Shown in pieces: positions 26,283 to 37,997 of a DNA stretch of 64,000 nucleotides. Origin of the DNA: Diadema setosum (Eukaryota > Echinodermata > Echinoidea > Diadematoida > Diadematidae). Each line of letters begins with the position of its first letter. Positions within the stretch are counted from its first letter, which is position 1. Made by a program: the position numbers and the translations under genes. Under the pieces are notes generated by a model that ran no database searches, was not told the origin of the DNA, and saw only the letters and a program-made list of their open reading frames with translations. The DNA is taken from contig CM067075.1 of the NCBI GenBank assembly GCA_033980235.1, positions 19,232,844-19,296,843 of the forward strand, given 5' to 3'.

Positions 26283-26287
26283 CAATG
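26283..26287. other. 5' target-site duplication of the BEL element (CAATG)
   Basis: CAATG precedes the 5' LTR here and recurs directly after the 3' LTR at 35690-35694. A 5-bp duplication is usual for BEL/Pao integrases. Confidence 0.85.
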
Positions 26288-27554
26288 TGTGATGAAAGTA
26301 TCATAGTTGAATGTTGGATTGGCTCATATAAATCATTTTATGCAAAATCGTTTGAGGATACTAAAATTGGCAACTTTATAATTAATTAGATCTGTAAATT
26401 GGTTGCAAATTGGCAACTGTTTTGAATGAAAATTATGATGAAAAAATATGTTTTATTTTGCTTAAATGAAATATGGTGAAAGTACACCTGAAATTGTTCT
26501 CACTCAGCCTGTTGCCAATTTGACCCTTGTACAGAGTGACATACTTTATGTAGTAGCACATCCTTGGACAAGGCACCTGACATAGCACCATGCATGTGTA
26601 TGCACAGCTAGTTAAATGTACAGCTGCTACACACACACATGCATACACTTTAGAAGCCAATATAGACTGGACTACATGCAGGTTGTAGTGAGCAACATGG
26701 ATCCTGTTTCTGCTGGAATACTGAAGAATTGGATCCAAAATACCTTGCAAAAAGCAGGCAAAGAGGTTAGTTTTTGCTTTGTTTAAGTAAAACCATGATT
26801 TGTTGAAGTACAAAGTTAGAAACAGTTAATAAAATTTAACTTAGGAATATATATTGTTGTCATGTTGATGTGAGTGCAATGTATACTGCAGTTGCTGTGT
26901 AGTAGGGCATGTATCTGTACGCACTCAGAAAACTTCTGAGTTATGTTGTTATTTGTATTTATGTATATGTATGTATACACATTTGATGTTGACTTCAGAA
27001 TTTAGAACTACAAAACAAAATAGATAAGTAAGAAAATATCGATAATTATTTCAATTGAAGGTTTGACAGTTCAAGTAAGAATTCATTTTTGATCGTGAAT
27101 GTGTGTTAGATTGAGTCAGTTCATCTACATGTGCATCATTATGTTAAATGAGGTAGTAGAATTGAGATGCCTATGGTATTGGTCTGCATTTTCATTTGTC
27201 AATTCATATGTAATTTTGATTGCTAAAATGTTATAGTGAAATGAATAGATTAAGTCTAAGGTATTTATATTAGACCTTTCGTTTGAGAAACTCTGCTTCT
27301 ATAATCATGAATCTGATAATTGGTTTGATGTGAGCACATGTATTTATGATTCTTTACTATGCATTATCACTCAACAGTTTTCACGGAATTATGCATGGAA
27401 TTATGCAAGAAATCATGAATGGAACTAAGAACGGAGTTACACATATGGAAATGATTCTGAAGCAAGTGAAACGAAAATGCGAAACTTCGAATAAAACATA
27501 ATTCCCGTAGAAACCTTTGTTGGTGTTTTTGTACTGTCGACCACTACAGCCACA
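26288..27554 (+). repeat. 5' LTR of the BEL/Pao element, 1267 bp
   Basis: It starts TGTGATGAAAG and ends CAGCCACA. The 3' LTR at 34423-35689 has the same length, and every part I compared was identical. A polyadenylation signal AATAAA lies at 27490-27495 near its 3' end. The 126-codon antisense ORF found in both LTRs has no family resemblance. Confidence 0.95.
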
Positions 27555-27749
27555 GTGAAAACTCTCTGCGAAAATTCTTGGCTGAAAACTATGAACGACA
27601 ACACCTTCAGTAAAAAACTTTTGCAGTTCGTGCTATGAAATTGCCCTACGATTGAAAACTGAGATCACTACCAGTACGACGAAGGTTGCTTCTGATTAGG
27701 AAGCTGTTTCGTTTACGTGTGACTCTTCCACCATTAAGAGAACTTCATC

Positions 27750-30700
27750 ATGTCGGAAGGAGATGGTAGCAGACGGGATAGAAGACCCACAGAGAAGGGT
27801 TTACAACACCAAACAGACGTCACCATGAAGACATGGAAAGATGCCGTTCGACTTTGGAGGAGAAGGGCAAACAAACATAGACAACTTATGGTTGAAGATG
27901 ACGTCAAAGTCGAGGTGATCAAAGAATCCCGCAACCTAGTGCAAGAGGCTATGGATAAGGCCATTTCCGCGCAAGAACAGCTCACAGCTTTCACTCCTTC
28001 AGCAAATACAGATGATGATATTGAAGAGAAGCTGGAAGAGATGGAAGAGGAGCACACATCTCTAATGAGAGAGACCTTGAAGATCATCTTACAGTTGAAA
28101 GGAGGAACTCTGTCTTCAAAATCAGGTTCCCGTTCATCGAAAAGAAGAGTTCAAGACTGGATCAATAATCAAGAATCGATCTCTTCAAAGGCTAGTTCAG
28201 TTGACAAGGAAGTCAGTCCTCCCCCGGTCGAATCAGCGATTAAGATGGAGGACCATACCTCCCCTGTGGAAGGTGCCCCCAAGAGAGATGATGTGAAATC
28301 TTCATCACAAGAAAAGCAGCCAGCAGACGAGCGCAGTACTCATGAAGTTCTCGCTAACAGTTTGAAGGAACTGCTCTGCTTTAACAGACTGCCCCTTCCC
28401 GAGCCTGGCATATTCTCAGGTAACCCGCTGGACTACACATTATGGAGGAGAAGTTATGATGCCTTGATTGAGCATCGAGGAATTCCCCCTGGAGAGAGGT
28501 TTTACTTCCTGTTAAAGTATCTCACTGGTGAGCCGAGATCTTTGGTGCAAGGTTACTCAATGATCGGAGATGCTGCTGGATACAATGAGGCTAAGAGGGC
28601 ACTGGAACAGAGATACGGGGATCATTTTGTGGTATCCAATGCCTATCGTGACAAGCTTGACTCCTGGCCGAAGATAGGAGCGAGAGATGCAACCGGACTG
28701 AGGAGACTTGGAGACTTTTTGAAGCAGTGTGACACAGCTTCTAAGTATGTTCCTCATCTAAGTCATCTCGATGATGAAAGAGAAAACCGGAAGCTTTTGA
28801 TGAAACTCCCAGATTGGCTGGTCGTGAAATGGAGCAGGAAAGTCGTTGAATGGAGGCATCAGTGGGGAACATTCCCACCCTTCACTGTATTTACTAGCTT
28901 CATCGATGAGGAGGCTGTGATCGCTTGTGACCCTGTCACTTCTCTTCAGTCGCTGCAGATACCAAAGGATAGGAGGAAGTCAGCTGTTTCTGGCTTTCAG
29001 CAGACAGGAACCCAGCATCGGAATCAGAAAGATGGATCTGCAGTGAAAGGGCCACCTTCATGCATCTTCTGCAAGGGTCAGCACCACCTCGCCGAATGTT
29101 CCTCCTTCAGTGCAGAGACGATGCAGAAGAAAAGACAGGTCGTCAGGGAGAATGGACTCTGTTTCGGCTGCCTTAAGAGGGGACACCGATCAAAGGAATG
29201 CAGGAAGAGACAGACCTGCTCTTCCTGTAAAGGAAGGCATCCTACTGTTCTGCATGATGAAGAGTGGAAGCTACGGCAGCAGGATGTCAAGAAAGAAAGG
29301 GATGTCAAGGAAATGCTGGAATCAAAATCTTGTGCTTCGAATTTGGACTCCAGTCATTCAACGAAGTCCTCAATGATAGTTCCTGTGTGGCTTTCACATG
29401 AATCATGCCATGAGGACAGATTAGTATACGCTATGCTGGATACTCAATCAGATACATCATTCATTCTAACTGAAACGAAGGAGGCAATGAGAATTAAAGG
29501 AGTTGAGGTGAACCTGTTACTCTCTACGATGACCAAGGCGAATGAGAGAATAGCAAGTGAAAAGGTGACTGGTCTTAAAGTGAAAGCTTTCAACAACTCC
29601 AAGAAGATAATCAACCTCCCTCCTACTTACACGAGAGATATTATGCCAGCAGATAGACATCATATCCCCACTCCTGATATGGCGAGATCCTACCAACATC
29701 TGTCCAGGATTGCTAACATGATAGCCCCTCCTCAAGATGTGGAAATTGGTCTCCTAATAGGCTACGATTGTGCGAAAGCTCTTGCTCCACGTGCTGTCAT
29801 CCACTCCCCCAATGATAGAGGTCCATACGCAGTCCAGACAGACCTTGGCTGGACCATTGTTGGCACAGTGAACGAAGAGTATGCTGACAGTCATGACGAT
29901 CCAATTGGTGTGAGCCATCGTACAGCAGTGCGACTTGTGCCTGAGGAGGTTCAGCTACAAGGATGTCGATCAGAAGTGATCTTTGTGCGTCCAACGACAA
30001 TGAAGGAAGAAATAGCTCCCCTTCATGTCATCCAACTTCTAGAAGCTGACTTCACAACAGATAGGAAACAAAAACCCTATTCACAAAATGACGTGAAGTT
30101 CATTAGGATGATGGAGAAGGAGATCCACATCACACAGAGTGGGCATTATGAAATGCCACTGCCCTTCAAAGAGGAAAAGACGCCTTTACTGCCTAACAAT
30201 AGATCAGTGGCCTTCAAACGTCTGAACCACCTGAAGAGGAAGTTCGAAAATGATGCCATCTACTACGAGCAGTACGTCCTGCAAATGAATAACCTCATTC
30301 ATAAGGGATATGCTGAAAGGGTGACGGAACCAGGCGAATCAGGAAAACGATGGTACATTCCTCATCATGGGGTGCAGGAGCCGAAAAAACTTAGAGTAGT
30401 TTTCGACTGCAGCTCACAATTCCAGGGAGAGTGTTTGAATTCCCACCTTCTGACGGGTCCTGATCTGACCAATACTCTAGCCGGAGTTCTTTGTAGGTTC
30501 AGGAAGGAGAACATCGCTTTCATGTGTGATATCAAAGAAATGTTCCACCAGTTTCATGTCAACCAGGAGCACCGGGACTACTTGCGCTTCCTCTGGTGGC
30601 CAAATGGAAACTATCATCAAGAGCCTGTGGACTATCACATGAATGTGCATCTGTTTGGGGCTGCCTCTTCCCCTGGATGTTCGAACTATGGCCTGAAACA

Positions 30701-33449
30701 GATAGCTACAGACAAGGCAGATGAGATAGGTCATGATGCGGCCAGGTTCATCCATCGGGACTTCTACGTTGATGATGGGTTGAAAGCAGTAGCTACAGAG
30801 GAAGAGGCCATCGAACTGATTTCAAAAACCAAGAAAATGTGTGAACATGGAGGACTACATGTTCACAAAGTCGTCTCTAACTCTAGGAAGGTACTAGAAT
30901 CAGTTCCAGTAGATGACAGAGCTAAAGAAGTTAAAGAATTGAACCTTCTACATGACCATCTTCCTATCGAGAAAGCACTCGGGGTTCAATGGTGTGTTGA
31001 GTCAGACAAGTTCCGCTTCAGGATGACCTTCCAAGACAAGCCACTGACCAGGAGAGGTGCTCTGTCGACCGTTATGTCAGTGTTGGACCCCCTTGGGCTG
31101 TTAGCTCCCCTCTTGTTGCCTGGTAAGCTAATACTTCAAGAGCTGTGTAGGAGTTCCGCTGCATGGGATGATCCACTATCAGACATACTGCAAGCCAAGT
31201 GGGACAAGTGGAAAGCTGACATTCTCCAACTTGACAGACTGTCCATCGACAGATGTTATAAACCCAAAGGCTTTGGAGAAATCAAGAATGCAGAGTTACA
31301 CCATTTCTGTGATGCCAGCAACTTGGGTTATGGCCACTGTACGTACCTGAGATTGACAAACGAGAATGGAGAGGTGCACTGTACACTGGTGATAGGCAAA
31401 GCCAGAGTTGCCCCAATCAAGACCGTCACCGTACCAAGGTTGGAACTCACTGCAGCAACCCTATCAGTGAGAATGAGCTCATTTCTTCGTACTGAACTAG
31501 ATCTCAACATTGACAGAGAGACCTTTTGGACTGACAGTCGAGTAGTCTTAGGCTACATCAAGAACGAGACAAGACGATATCATGTATTCGTCGCGAACAG
31601 AGTGCGCCAGATCAGAGACGAATCTTCATCTTCCCAATGGAGGCATATCGGCACAAAGACAAATCCAGCAGACGGTGCTTCAAGAGGACTGATGATCGAA
31701 CAAATTGAAGCATCAAAGTGGTTCACTGGTCCAGACTTCCTTTGGAAAAAGGAAATCCCAGACGAGACGAAAGAGGAAGCTGCCCTTCTTCCTAAAGATC
31801 CTGAAGTGAAGTGTGAGACCCATGCCTCTTTGCAGAAAGTAAACGGTCTGGAGCTTGAAAGATTTGATCATCTATCCAGCTGGTATCGGGCAAAAAGAGC
31901 TGTGGCGAACTGTCTTCGTCTCAGATCGCACCTATGGAAACGTTGTCAAGCACGACGGGACGAAAGAGATGGAAAACGTGATTCCAAGAAGGTTGTAATG
32001 GAACCACTGTGTACCGAACTACTGCTCCAAGCGGAAAAGGAAATCATAAAGCTGATTCAAAGACAGACCCTTGGTGAAATGAAAGCAGTAGAGGGAAATG
32101 AACGTCACAGCAAAAGAGAAGAAAGACGTCGTTGCCAGGCCGCTAACCGTCTGCATCATCTTGACCCCTTCATAGATGATGATGGCATCCTACGAGTGGG
32201 AGGACGTCTGAGAAGGTCGGATATCTCATTCGAAAGCAAGCATCCTGCCATCTTACCTCAGACACATCTCACCAAGCTAATCGTATCCGAATGTCATGCC
32301 GATGTGGCTCATGGAGGAAGGGGCATGACAATCAACCATCTCAGAACAAAGGGATTTTGGATCTTGGGTTGCAGCAACTTCGTCTCAAAGTTCATTTTCC
32401 AATGTGTGACCTGTCGTAGACTCAGACAACCACCACAAGGACAGAAAATGGCGGACTTGCCCAAAGACCGTCTTACCCCTGCCCCACCATTCACGTATGC
32501 TGGAGTTGATTGCTTTGGGCCGTGGTTGATCAAGGAAGGCAGAAAGGAACTAAAGCGCTATGGACTGATCTTCACTTGTATGGCATCCAGAGCCGTGCAC
32601 ATCGAAGTTCTAAATGCTCTCACCACGGATGCCTTCATCAACGCTCTGAGGCGTTTTATCTCTGTGAGAGGCCCTGTAAAGCAACTGAGGTGTGACAGGG
32701 GAACCAACTTTGTAGGTGCCGAGGCAGAATTCAAGCGGTGTGCTGAATCCGATGAGGGTCAAGTAAAGGACTTTCTCCTCAAGGAAGGATGCGACTTCAT
32801 TGCCTTCAAATTCAATGTACCTGCTTCAAGCCACATGGGCGGAGTGTGGGAACGGCAAATACGTTCCATACGTCAAGTCCTAGATGTTCTGCTTTATCAG
32901 GCGGGTCAGCAACTAGACGACGAGTCCCTGAGGACCTTGATGTGTGAGGCAGCAGCCATTGTGAACAGTCGCCCGTTAACCACTGAATTTCTGAATGAAC
33001 CTACTCATCCAACTCCACTGACTCCTAATCATCTGTTGACTCAAAAGACGAAGATCATCCTTCCACCTCCGGGAAGCTTCTGTCGTGAGGACGTCTATGC
33101 GCGGAAACGCTGGCGAAGAGTCCAGCACTTAGCTAATGAATTCTGGAGTCGCTGGAGGAAAGAGTTCCTTAATCTGCTGCAGGCGCGGCAGAAATGGACC
33201 AAGCCACATCGCAACATGGAAGTAGGAGATGTAGTGATTATCAAGGATGATAACGCTCCCAGAAATTCATGGCCTCTTGGAAGAATTGTTGAGGTATATG
33301 AATCGAAGGATGACTTGGTTCGTAAGGTGAAACTCGCAGTAGGGGACACGAAATTAGACAATAAGGGTAAACGAAAGGGCCCAGTGACTTACCTTGATCG
33401 CCCCATTCACAAGCTGGTTCTTCTTGTTTCTAATGTAGACCAGGAATAA
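27750..33449 (+). CDS. BEL/Pao gag-pol polyprotein, 1899 residues
   Basis: The domain order is that of BEL/Pao elements. An acidic coiled-coil-like N-terminus (about 60-110) is followed by a DUF1759-type gag region (about 214-400). CCHC-like zinc motifs begin at C438, C471 and C490. An A17-type aspartic protease has D564 in DTQSD. The reverse transcriptase has VFD at 884-886, the first catalytic Asp at 927 and YVDD at 1006-1009. RNase H has D1188 in FCDAS. The integrase has an HHCC zinc module (H1516, H1521, C1552, C1555) and a catalytic triad D1587, D1649, E1701. A DUF5641-type C-terminal domain spans about 1795-1890. All key residues are present and there are no internal stops or frameshifts. 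Length is usual for the family. Start chosen as the first Met of the open frame; translation as a single polyprotein is inferred. Confidence 0.95.
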   Translation: MSEGDGSRRDRRPTEKGLQHQTDVTMKTWKDAVRLWRRRANKHRQLMVEDDVKVEVIKESRNLVQEAMDKAISAQEQLTAFTPSANTDDDIEEKLEEMEEEHTSLMRETLKIILQLKGGTLSSKSGSRSSKRRVQDWINNQESISSKASSVDKEVSPPPVESAIKMEDHTSPVEGAPKRDDVKSSSQEKQPADERSTHEVLANSLKELLCFNRLPLPEPGIFSGNPLDYTLWRRSYDALIEHRGIPPGERFYFLLKYLTGEPRSLVQGYSMIGDAAGYNEAKRALEQRYGDHFVVSNAYRDKLDSWPKIGARDATGLRRLGDFLKQCDTASKYVPHLSHLDDERENRKLLMKLPDWLVVKWSRKVVEWRHQWGTFPPFTVFTSFIDEEAVIACDPVTSLQSLQIPKDRRKSAVSGFQQTGTQHRNQKDGSAVKGPPSCIFCKGQHHLAECSSFSAETMQKKRQVVRENGLCFGCLKRGHRSKECRKRQTCSSCKGRHPTVLHDEEWKLRQQDVKKERDVKEMLESKSCASNLDSSHSTKSSMIVPVWLSHESCHEDRLVYAMLDTQSDTSFILTETKEAMRIKGVEVNLLLSTMTKANERIASEKVTGLKVKAFNNSKKIINLPPTYTRDIMPADRHHIPTPDMARSYQHLSRIANMIAPPQDVEIGLLIGYDCAKALAPRAVIHSPNDRGPYAVQTDLGWTIVGTVNEEYADSHDDPIGVSHRTAVRLVPEEVQLQGCRSEVIFVRPTTMKEEIAPLHVIQLLEADFTTDRKQKPYSQNDVKFIRMMEKEIHITQSGHYEMPLPFKEEKTPLLPNNRSVAFKRLNHLKRKFENDAIYYEQYVLQMNNLIHKGYAERVTEPGESGKRWYIPHHGVQEPKKLRVVFDCSSQFQGECLNSHLLTGPDLTNTLAGVLCRFRKENIAFMCDIKEMFHQFHVNQEHRDYLRFLWWPNGNYHQEPVDYHMNVHLFGAASSPGCSNYGLKQIATDKADEIGHDAARFIHRDFYVDDGLKAVATEEEAIELISKTKKMCEHGGLHVHKVVSNSRKVLESVPVDDRAKEVKELNLLHDHLPIEKALGVQWCVESDKFRFRMTFQDKPLTRRGALSTVMSVLDPLGLLAPLLLPGKLILQELCRSSAAWDDPLSDILQAKWDKWKADILQLDRLSIDRCYKPKGFGEIKNAELHHFCDASNLGYGHCTYLRLTNENGEVHCTLVIGKARVAPIKTVTVPRLELTAATLSVRMSSFLRTELDLNIDRETFWTDSRVVLGYIKNETRRYHVFVANRVRQIRDESSSSQWRHIGTKTNPADGASRGLMIEQIEASKWFTGPDFLWKKEIPDETKEEAALLPKDPEVKCETHASLQKVNGLELERFDHLSSWYRAKRAVANCLRLRSHLWKRCQARRDERDGKRDSKKVVMEPLCTELLLQAEKEIIKLIQRQTLGEMKAVEGNERHSKREERRRCQAANRLHHLDPFIDDDGILRVGGRLRRSDISFESKHPAILPQTHLTKLIVSECHADVAHGGRGMTINHLRTKGFWILGCSNFVSKFIFQCVTCRRLRQPPQGQKMADLPKDRLTPAPPFTYAGVDCFGPWLIKEGRKELKRYGLIFTCMASRAVHIEVLNALTTDAFINALRRFISVRGPVKQLRCDRGTNFVGAEAEFKRCAESDEGQVKDFLLKEGCDFIAFKFNVPASSHMGGVWERQIRSIRQVLDVLLYQAGQQLDDESLRTLMCEAAAIVNSRPLTTEFLNEPTHPTPLTPNHLLTQKTKIILPPPGSFCREDVYARKRWRRVQHLANEFWSRWRKEFLNLLQARQKWTKPHRNMEVGDVVIIKDDNAPRNSWPLGRIVEVYESKDDLVRKVKLAVGDTKLDNKGKRKGPVTYLDRPIHKLVLLVSNVDQE

Positions 33450-33614
33450 TTCCCAGCCAAAGAGCCAACAGGTCTGAAATTTAAGACTATTTGAAATAGA
33501 CTGAGCCTCAGATGGACAAATTTCAGACATTTGTGATGATTTGAATTCCAATTCACCATTAGGAACTTAATTTGGTGAAAAATCCAATTTACAGACTGAA
33601 CTCAAGAATACCAA

Positions 33615-33666
33615 TAAGTATTTAATACATTCCATTGTTGTAAGTATTTAATACATTCCATTGTTG
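33615..33666 (+). repeat. Two tandem 26-bp copies in the BEL 3' untranslated region
   Basis: A 26-bp unit beginning TAAGTATTTAATACATTCC is repeated exactly at 33615-33640 and 33641-33666. It is probably a simple replication-slippage duplication. Confidence 0.9.
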
Positions 33667-34422
33667 TGGTGAAGTCAAAAGACAATGGATGCTCATTGGA
33701 AGAATAAAAGGTGTATGAACTTCTCATTTACATGCTTTCTTCTTGTGTTTTAGGGTCTGAATTCAAGACTATACCATTTGGTATACTACAATGAGACTAA
33801 ACATAATAGATTATATATTAATTGGTCAAGAATATCTCATGTGTTCTACATGTACCTTGTTCATGTTATAAAGGTTACTACGAAATTGCATTTATGTTGT
33901 ACTCTCAAAAGGGTATGAAATTGAGACGATAATTAGTAAGATATGAAGGTAAACATTGCATGATTTAATTTTGAGCAGAATAACACGTAAATTTGAGAGT
34001 CACAGTGATGAGATGTAAATTCCCCCTCCTTGTGTGTATTGAGTATGCGGGCTATTTAAGCCAAAGGTACATTTTTACTTAAAACAATTGGAAATGCATA
34101 CCAGGTACTTATGAATGTGTGTACTTGCAGTTTCATCATTTAAGACATATGAGTCATGAAACTACTCAATTTCCTAATTTTTGTTTTCAACTATAGCGAA
34201 TTCGAGTAGAACTCATTCAGTTTAATAGGAGTGCATTGAATGTTCGCATGTAATTATCTACAAGTACTAGTATTACATGCAGCCAATGATATGTCACAAG
34301 ATTGCTCAATTTGGCAATTCTATGAAATTGTGTCATGTTAAAGATGATTATGAGTATTTGCAGTTTGATTTCATTTGAATGAATGTGTTAAGGGTAAATT
34401 AATTTTTAATTTAAAGGAGCCA

Positions 34423-35689
34423 TGTGATGAAAGTATCATAGTTGAATGTTGGATTGGCTCATATAAATCATTTTATGCAAAATCGTTTGAGGATACTAAA
34501 ATTGGCAACTTTATAATTAATTAGATCTGTAAATTGGTTGCAAATTGGCAACTGTTTTGAATGAAAATTATGATGAAAAAATATGTTTTATTTTGCTTAA
34601 ATGAAATATGGTGAAAGTACACCTGAAATTGTTCTCACTCAGCCTGTTGCCAATTTGACCCTTGTACAGAGTGACATACTTTATGTAGTAGCACATCCTT
34701 GGACAAGGCACCTGACATAGCACCATGCATGTGTATGCACAGCTAGTTAAATGTACAGCTGCTACACACACACATGCATACACTTTAGAAGCCAATATAG
34801 ACTGGACTACATGCAGGTTGTAGTGAGCAACATGGATCCTGTTTCTGCTGGAATACTGAAGAATTGGATCCAAAATACCTTGCAAAAAGCAGGCAAAGAG
34901 GTTAGTTTTTGCTTTGTTTAAGTAAAACCATGATTTGTTGAAGTACAAAGTTAGAAACAGTTAATAAAATTTAACTTAGGAATATATATTGTTGTCATGT
35001 TGATGTGAGTGCAATGTATACTGCAGTTGCTGTGTAGTAGGGCATGTATCTGTACGCACTCAGAAAACTTCTGAGTTATGTTGTTATTTGTATTTATGTA
35101 TATGTATGTATACACATTTGATGTTGACTTCAGAATTTAGAACTACAAAACAAAATAGATAAGTAAGAAAATATCGATAATTATTTCAATTGAAGGTTTG
35201 ACAGTTCAAGTAAGAATTCATTTTTGATCGTGAATGTGTGTTAGATTGAGTCAGTTCATCTACATGTGCATCATTATGTTAAATGAGGTAGTAGAATTGA
35301 GATGCCTATGGTATTGGTCTGCATTTTCATTTGTCAATTCATATGTAATTTTGATTGCTAAAATGTTATAGTGAAATGAATAGATTAAGTCTAAGGTATT
35401 TATATTAGACCTTTCGTTTGAGAAACTCTGCTTCTATAATCATGAATCTGATAATTGGTTTGATGTGAGCACATGTATTTATGATTCTTTACTATGCATT
35501 ATCACTCAACAGTTTTCACGGAATTATGCATGGAATTATGCAAGAAATCATGAATGGAACTAAGAACGGAGTTACACATATGGAAATGATTCTGAAGCAA
35601 GTGAAACGAAAATGCGAAACTTCGAATAAAACATAATTCCCGTAGAAACCTTTGTTGGTGTTTTTGTACTGTCGACCACTACAGCCACA
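34423..35689 (+). repeat. 3' LTR of the BEL/Pao element, 1267 bp
   Basis: Same length and, where compared, same sequence as the 5' LTR. AATAAA at 35625-35630 would serve polyadenylation of the element and could prematurely terminate host transcripts in this orientation. CAATG follows at 35690-35694. Confidence 0.95.
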
Positions 35690-37280
35690 CAATGTATTTA
35701 ATCTTGCAGAGATGTTACCTGGCATTTGCTATTTATGAGAAGTATAATACTTGTTCATGATGTTTCGTACATAATCAATGAGATTGTTGATATAATTCAA
35801 ATGCAGGTACAAAGTAAAATTAGGGTAACATATTTTAATTTGAAATACTTGTATTTTCTTGCCTTTTATTCAGCCTTCACTTTATGAATCAGGATCATTT
35901 TTACTACACATTAGATCAAGTCTTACTCCAAAATGTTTCCATGATGTTTGTTTATGTTTAAGCTTGTAGTTTTACATAATAAGCATTGACATTTTAAAGC
36001 GAGAAATAAGCAGACAATAAACGATTTTCTAAGATGTTACCTCTGGCAGTATAGCTGATATATGGTACTACCATGTAAAAAAGGACTCTGCGTTTGAAAA
36101 ATGTTTCTAGAAAAAATATGAGCTTTCAAAAATCACCCATTGATTGTTTTGTATTCCTAAGGGATCAAACTTTCTGAATCTTACAACTGGTGGCAGCGGT
36201 GGGATAAAGTTGATTTTAGAAGAAATAATAGTAGTTTGAGATGATGGAAGGAGTATACAAAGAAGAAGGAATTGTGTTTTTGATGTGATTAGTGCGATCA
36301 GTTTGACAAAATAGGATATATGCTTGATTTCATTTTTTTGAAAAAAAAAAGTATAAGAAAATGAGGACATTTTATTTTGTAAGAGAAAGACTGATTTGTA
36401 GGGACTTATTTTGAACCGTTTATTATCAGTGTTTTCCCCCTTCTGTTATAACATGTACCACCCCTCTACACACCAATACATCAACCCACACTACATACAT
36501 ATTCACATCCACATGCATCCACGCACCCCACCTATCACAGACACACCACATATCGCATGACATTTTCCCACTCTTTTCACTTCACATCCATTGGTCCCTG
36601 TAATACTGAAAACATGCCAAAACCACCCAAGCCTACACATCATTTACATATTATGAATATTTAGCTGTAACCCTTGTTTCCTTATTTGCATGTTTTGTTA
36701 TGTTGATTCTTTATATGAATATTCATGTTACAACCTGGAGTTTCATGTGAACTCATGCTAAATTACGAAGAATAAACTGGCTACAAGTTAGTTAGCCAGG
36801 GAACTCCGTCCAGGTACCACATGTGTGCTGCTCTAGTCTGCTGTTGGTGTGCTTGTGATGAGTGCTAGAGAGCTGAGTGAACCCGAGCCTTACAATAAAA
36901 CATGAATGAAATCTTTGATGTTGAATTTTTGTCATTTGTACAACTGTAATTGCACACTTTTTCGGAGAATGGCCCCAAAGATGTCAGCATTCAACAAAAA
37001 ATTTAAGGCAGAGTGTGGGTTTGTTCAGGAACTGCAAGGAAAGTTCTTTATATTGTTTGTTGCCCAGATAATGGCATTTAAACTCTTTAGTGGCAATTTA
37101 AAATGGAATTCTGGGATTATCCTAAGATTTTGCCCTTTTCTTTGATTCAAGCTCTTTCTTTTCTATTGAATTAATATCCATATGACTGATTTATACATAT
37201 TTTTACAATACTGAAAAGATCTTTATAACAAAAGATAAAAAAAGTCATATTTCCATTGTTTCTTAGACAGCTGTGGTACT

Positions 37281-37314
<34 letters not shown>

Positions 37315-37997
37315 TTATTTCATTTATGTGGAAGAGATACTGTAGATAAAATTATAAAGCCAAAACATCCATGATTTTCTTTGCTTGAAGTAGCCTGATT
37401 TCAGACACCAATTTGTAACATGCGCTTGAAGCATCATAGGCCTTACAAGAACAAGCCAATGTGTGCTGCATAAAAAAAAAATACACTGAGCTCATTTTCA
37501 AATTTAATTCTTTGTTAAAGCCTTACAATCGTGGCAAGTGGTTTGTGTGGCACAGAGATGAACGCAACACGCTGCCTCCCCCATTCTGTATCAAATGTCG
37601 TAACACCGAATGACAATTGCGCTGACTCAATGGGTCAGTGAACACACGCTGGGCTCTAAATCACCTGACCCAAAATGGCTGTCTCGAGCCACGAGAGCTT
37701 CCGATCAGTGCCGAATGGACGTACACTCACACACTCACAGTGCGCATGCGCATGAAGAGAGGCCAAAAGAGCTACGTGTCTTCTGGCCTCTCTCCTCCAA
37801 TCACCACAGCTCGCGGTCACAATGTTTGTGTATGATGCGTACACGCACACACACACTCGTGTCTCAGTGGCAGCACTGTCCCTCATGTTTATGGATAGCA
37901 CTGCAGTCTGGCATCGCGCAATTGCATTCATTCGTTCGGAAGAGTTACACAATAACGTACCATTAGGGGTTACGATCGTCCGACTTTAATAAATGTA

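Larger units (their letters stand above)
26288..35689 (+). mobile_element. Complete BEL/Pao LTR retrotransposon, 9402 bp
   Basis: Two 1267-bp LTRs enclose a single gag-pol ORF (27750-33449), and CAATG duplications flank the element. About 970 bp between the ORF stop and the 3' LTR hold no env-like ORF, so it is a retrotransposon without a visible envelope gene. A short purine tract AAAGGAG lies at about 34413-34419, three bases before the 3' LTR, a possible polypurine tract. I cannot name the tRNA primer with confidence. Equal-length, apparently identical LTRs and an intact ORF indicate a very recent insertion. It sits in sense orientation in intron 1 and inside an older DNA transposon. Confidence 0.95.
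24256..36975. mobile_element. DNA transposon with 26-bp TIRs and subterminal repeats, split by a BEL element
   Basis: The left end 24256-24281 (GGGCCATTCTCC, then AAAAAGTGTGCAA) is matched by its reverse complement at 36950-36975 with one mismatch in 26. CAAA flanks both sides (24252-24255 and 36976-36979), suggesting a 4-bp target duplication. Removing the nested BEL element leaves about 3.3 kb. The left half carries repeated TCAGATACGTTACC-like motifs at 24654, 24843, 25011, 25035, 25852 and 26244, and an inverted TTAACGTATC near 24514. It also has three CATGTCGCC motifs (near 24294, 24471 and 24638). Such clusters resemble transposase-binding subterminal repeats. I see no transposase, so the copy is probably non-autonomous. 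The superfamily is not recognised; 4-bp duplications occur in several (for example Academ, Chapaev, Sola). Confidence 0.65.

Noticed and set aside
26433..26813. 126-codon ORF on the minus strand, identical to one at 34568-34948.
   Set aside because: Both lie in the two LTRs of the BEL element, antisense to it, with no family resemblance; the duplication is explained by the LTRs.
33450..34422. Possible envelope gene downstream of pol in the BEL element.
   Set aside because: No ORF of useful length or membrane-protein character lies between the pol stop and the 3' LTR.
36442..36902. Possible solo LTR (TGTTATAAC at left, ACAATAAAACA at right).
   Set aside because: The ends look LTR-like and there is an AATAAA, but no matching target duplication could be found, so boundaries are unsupported.
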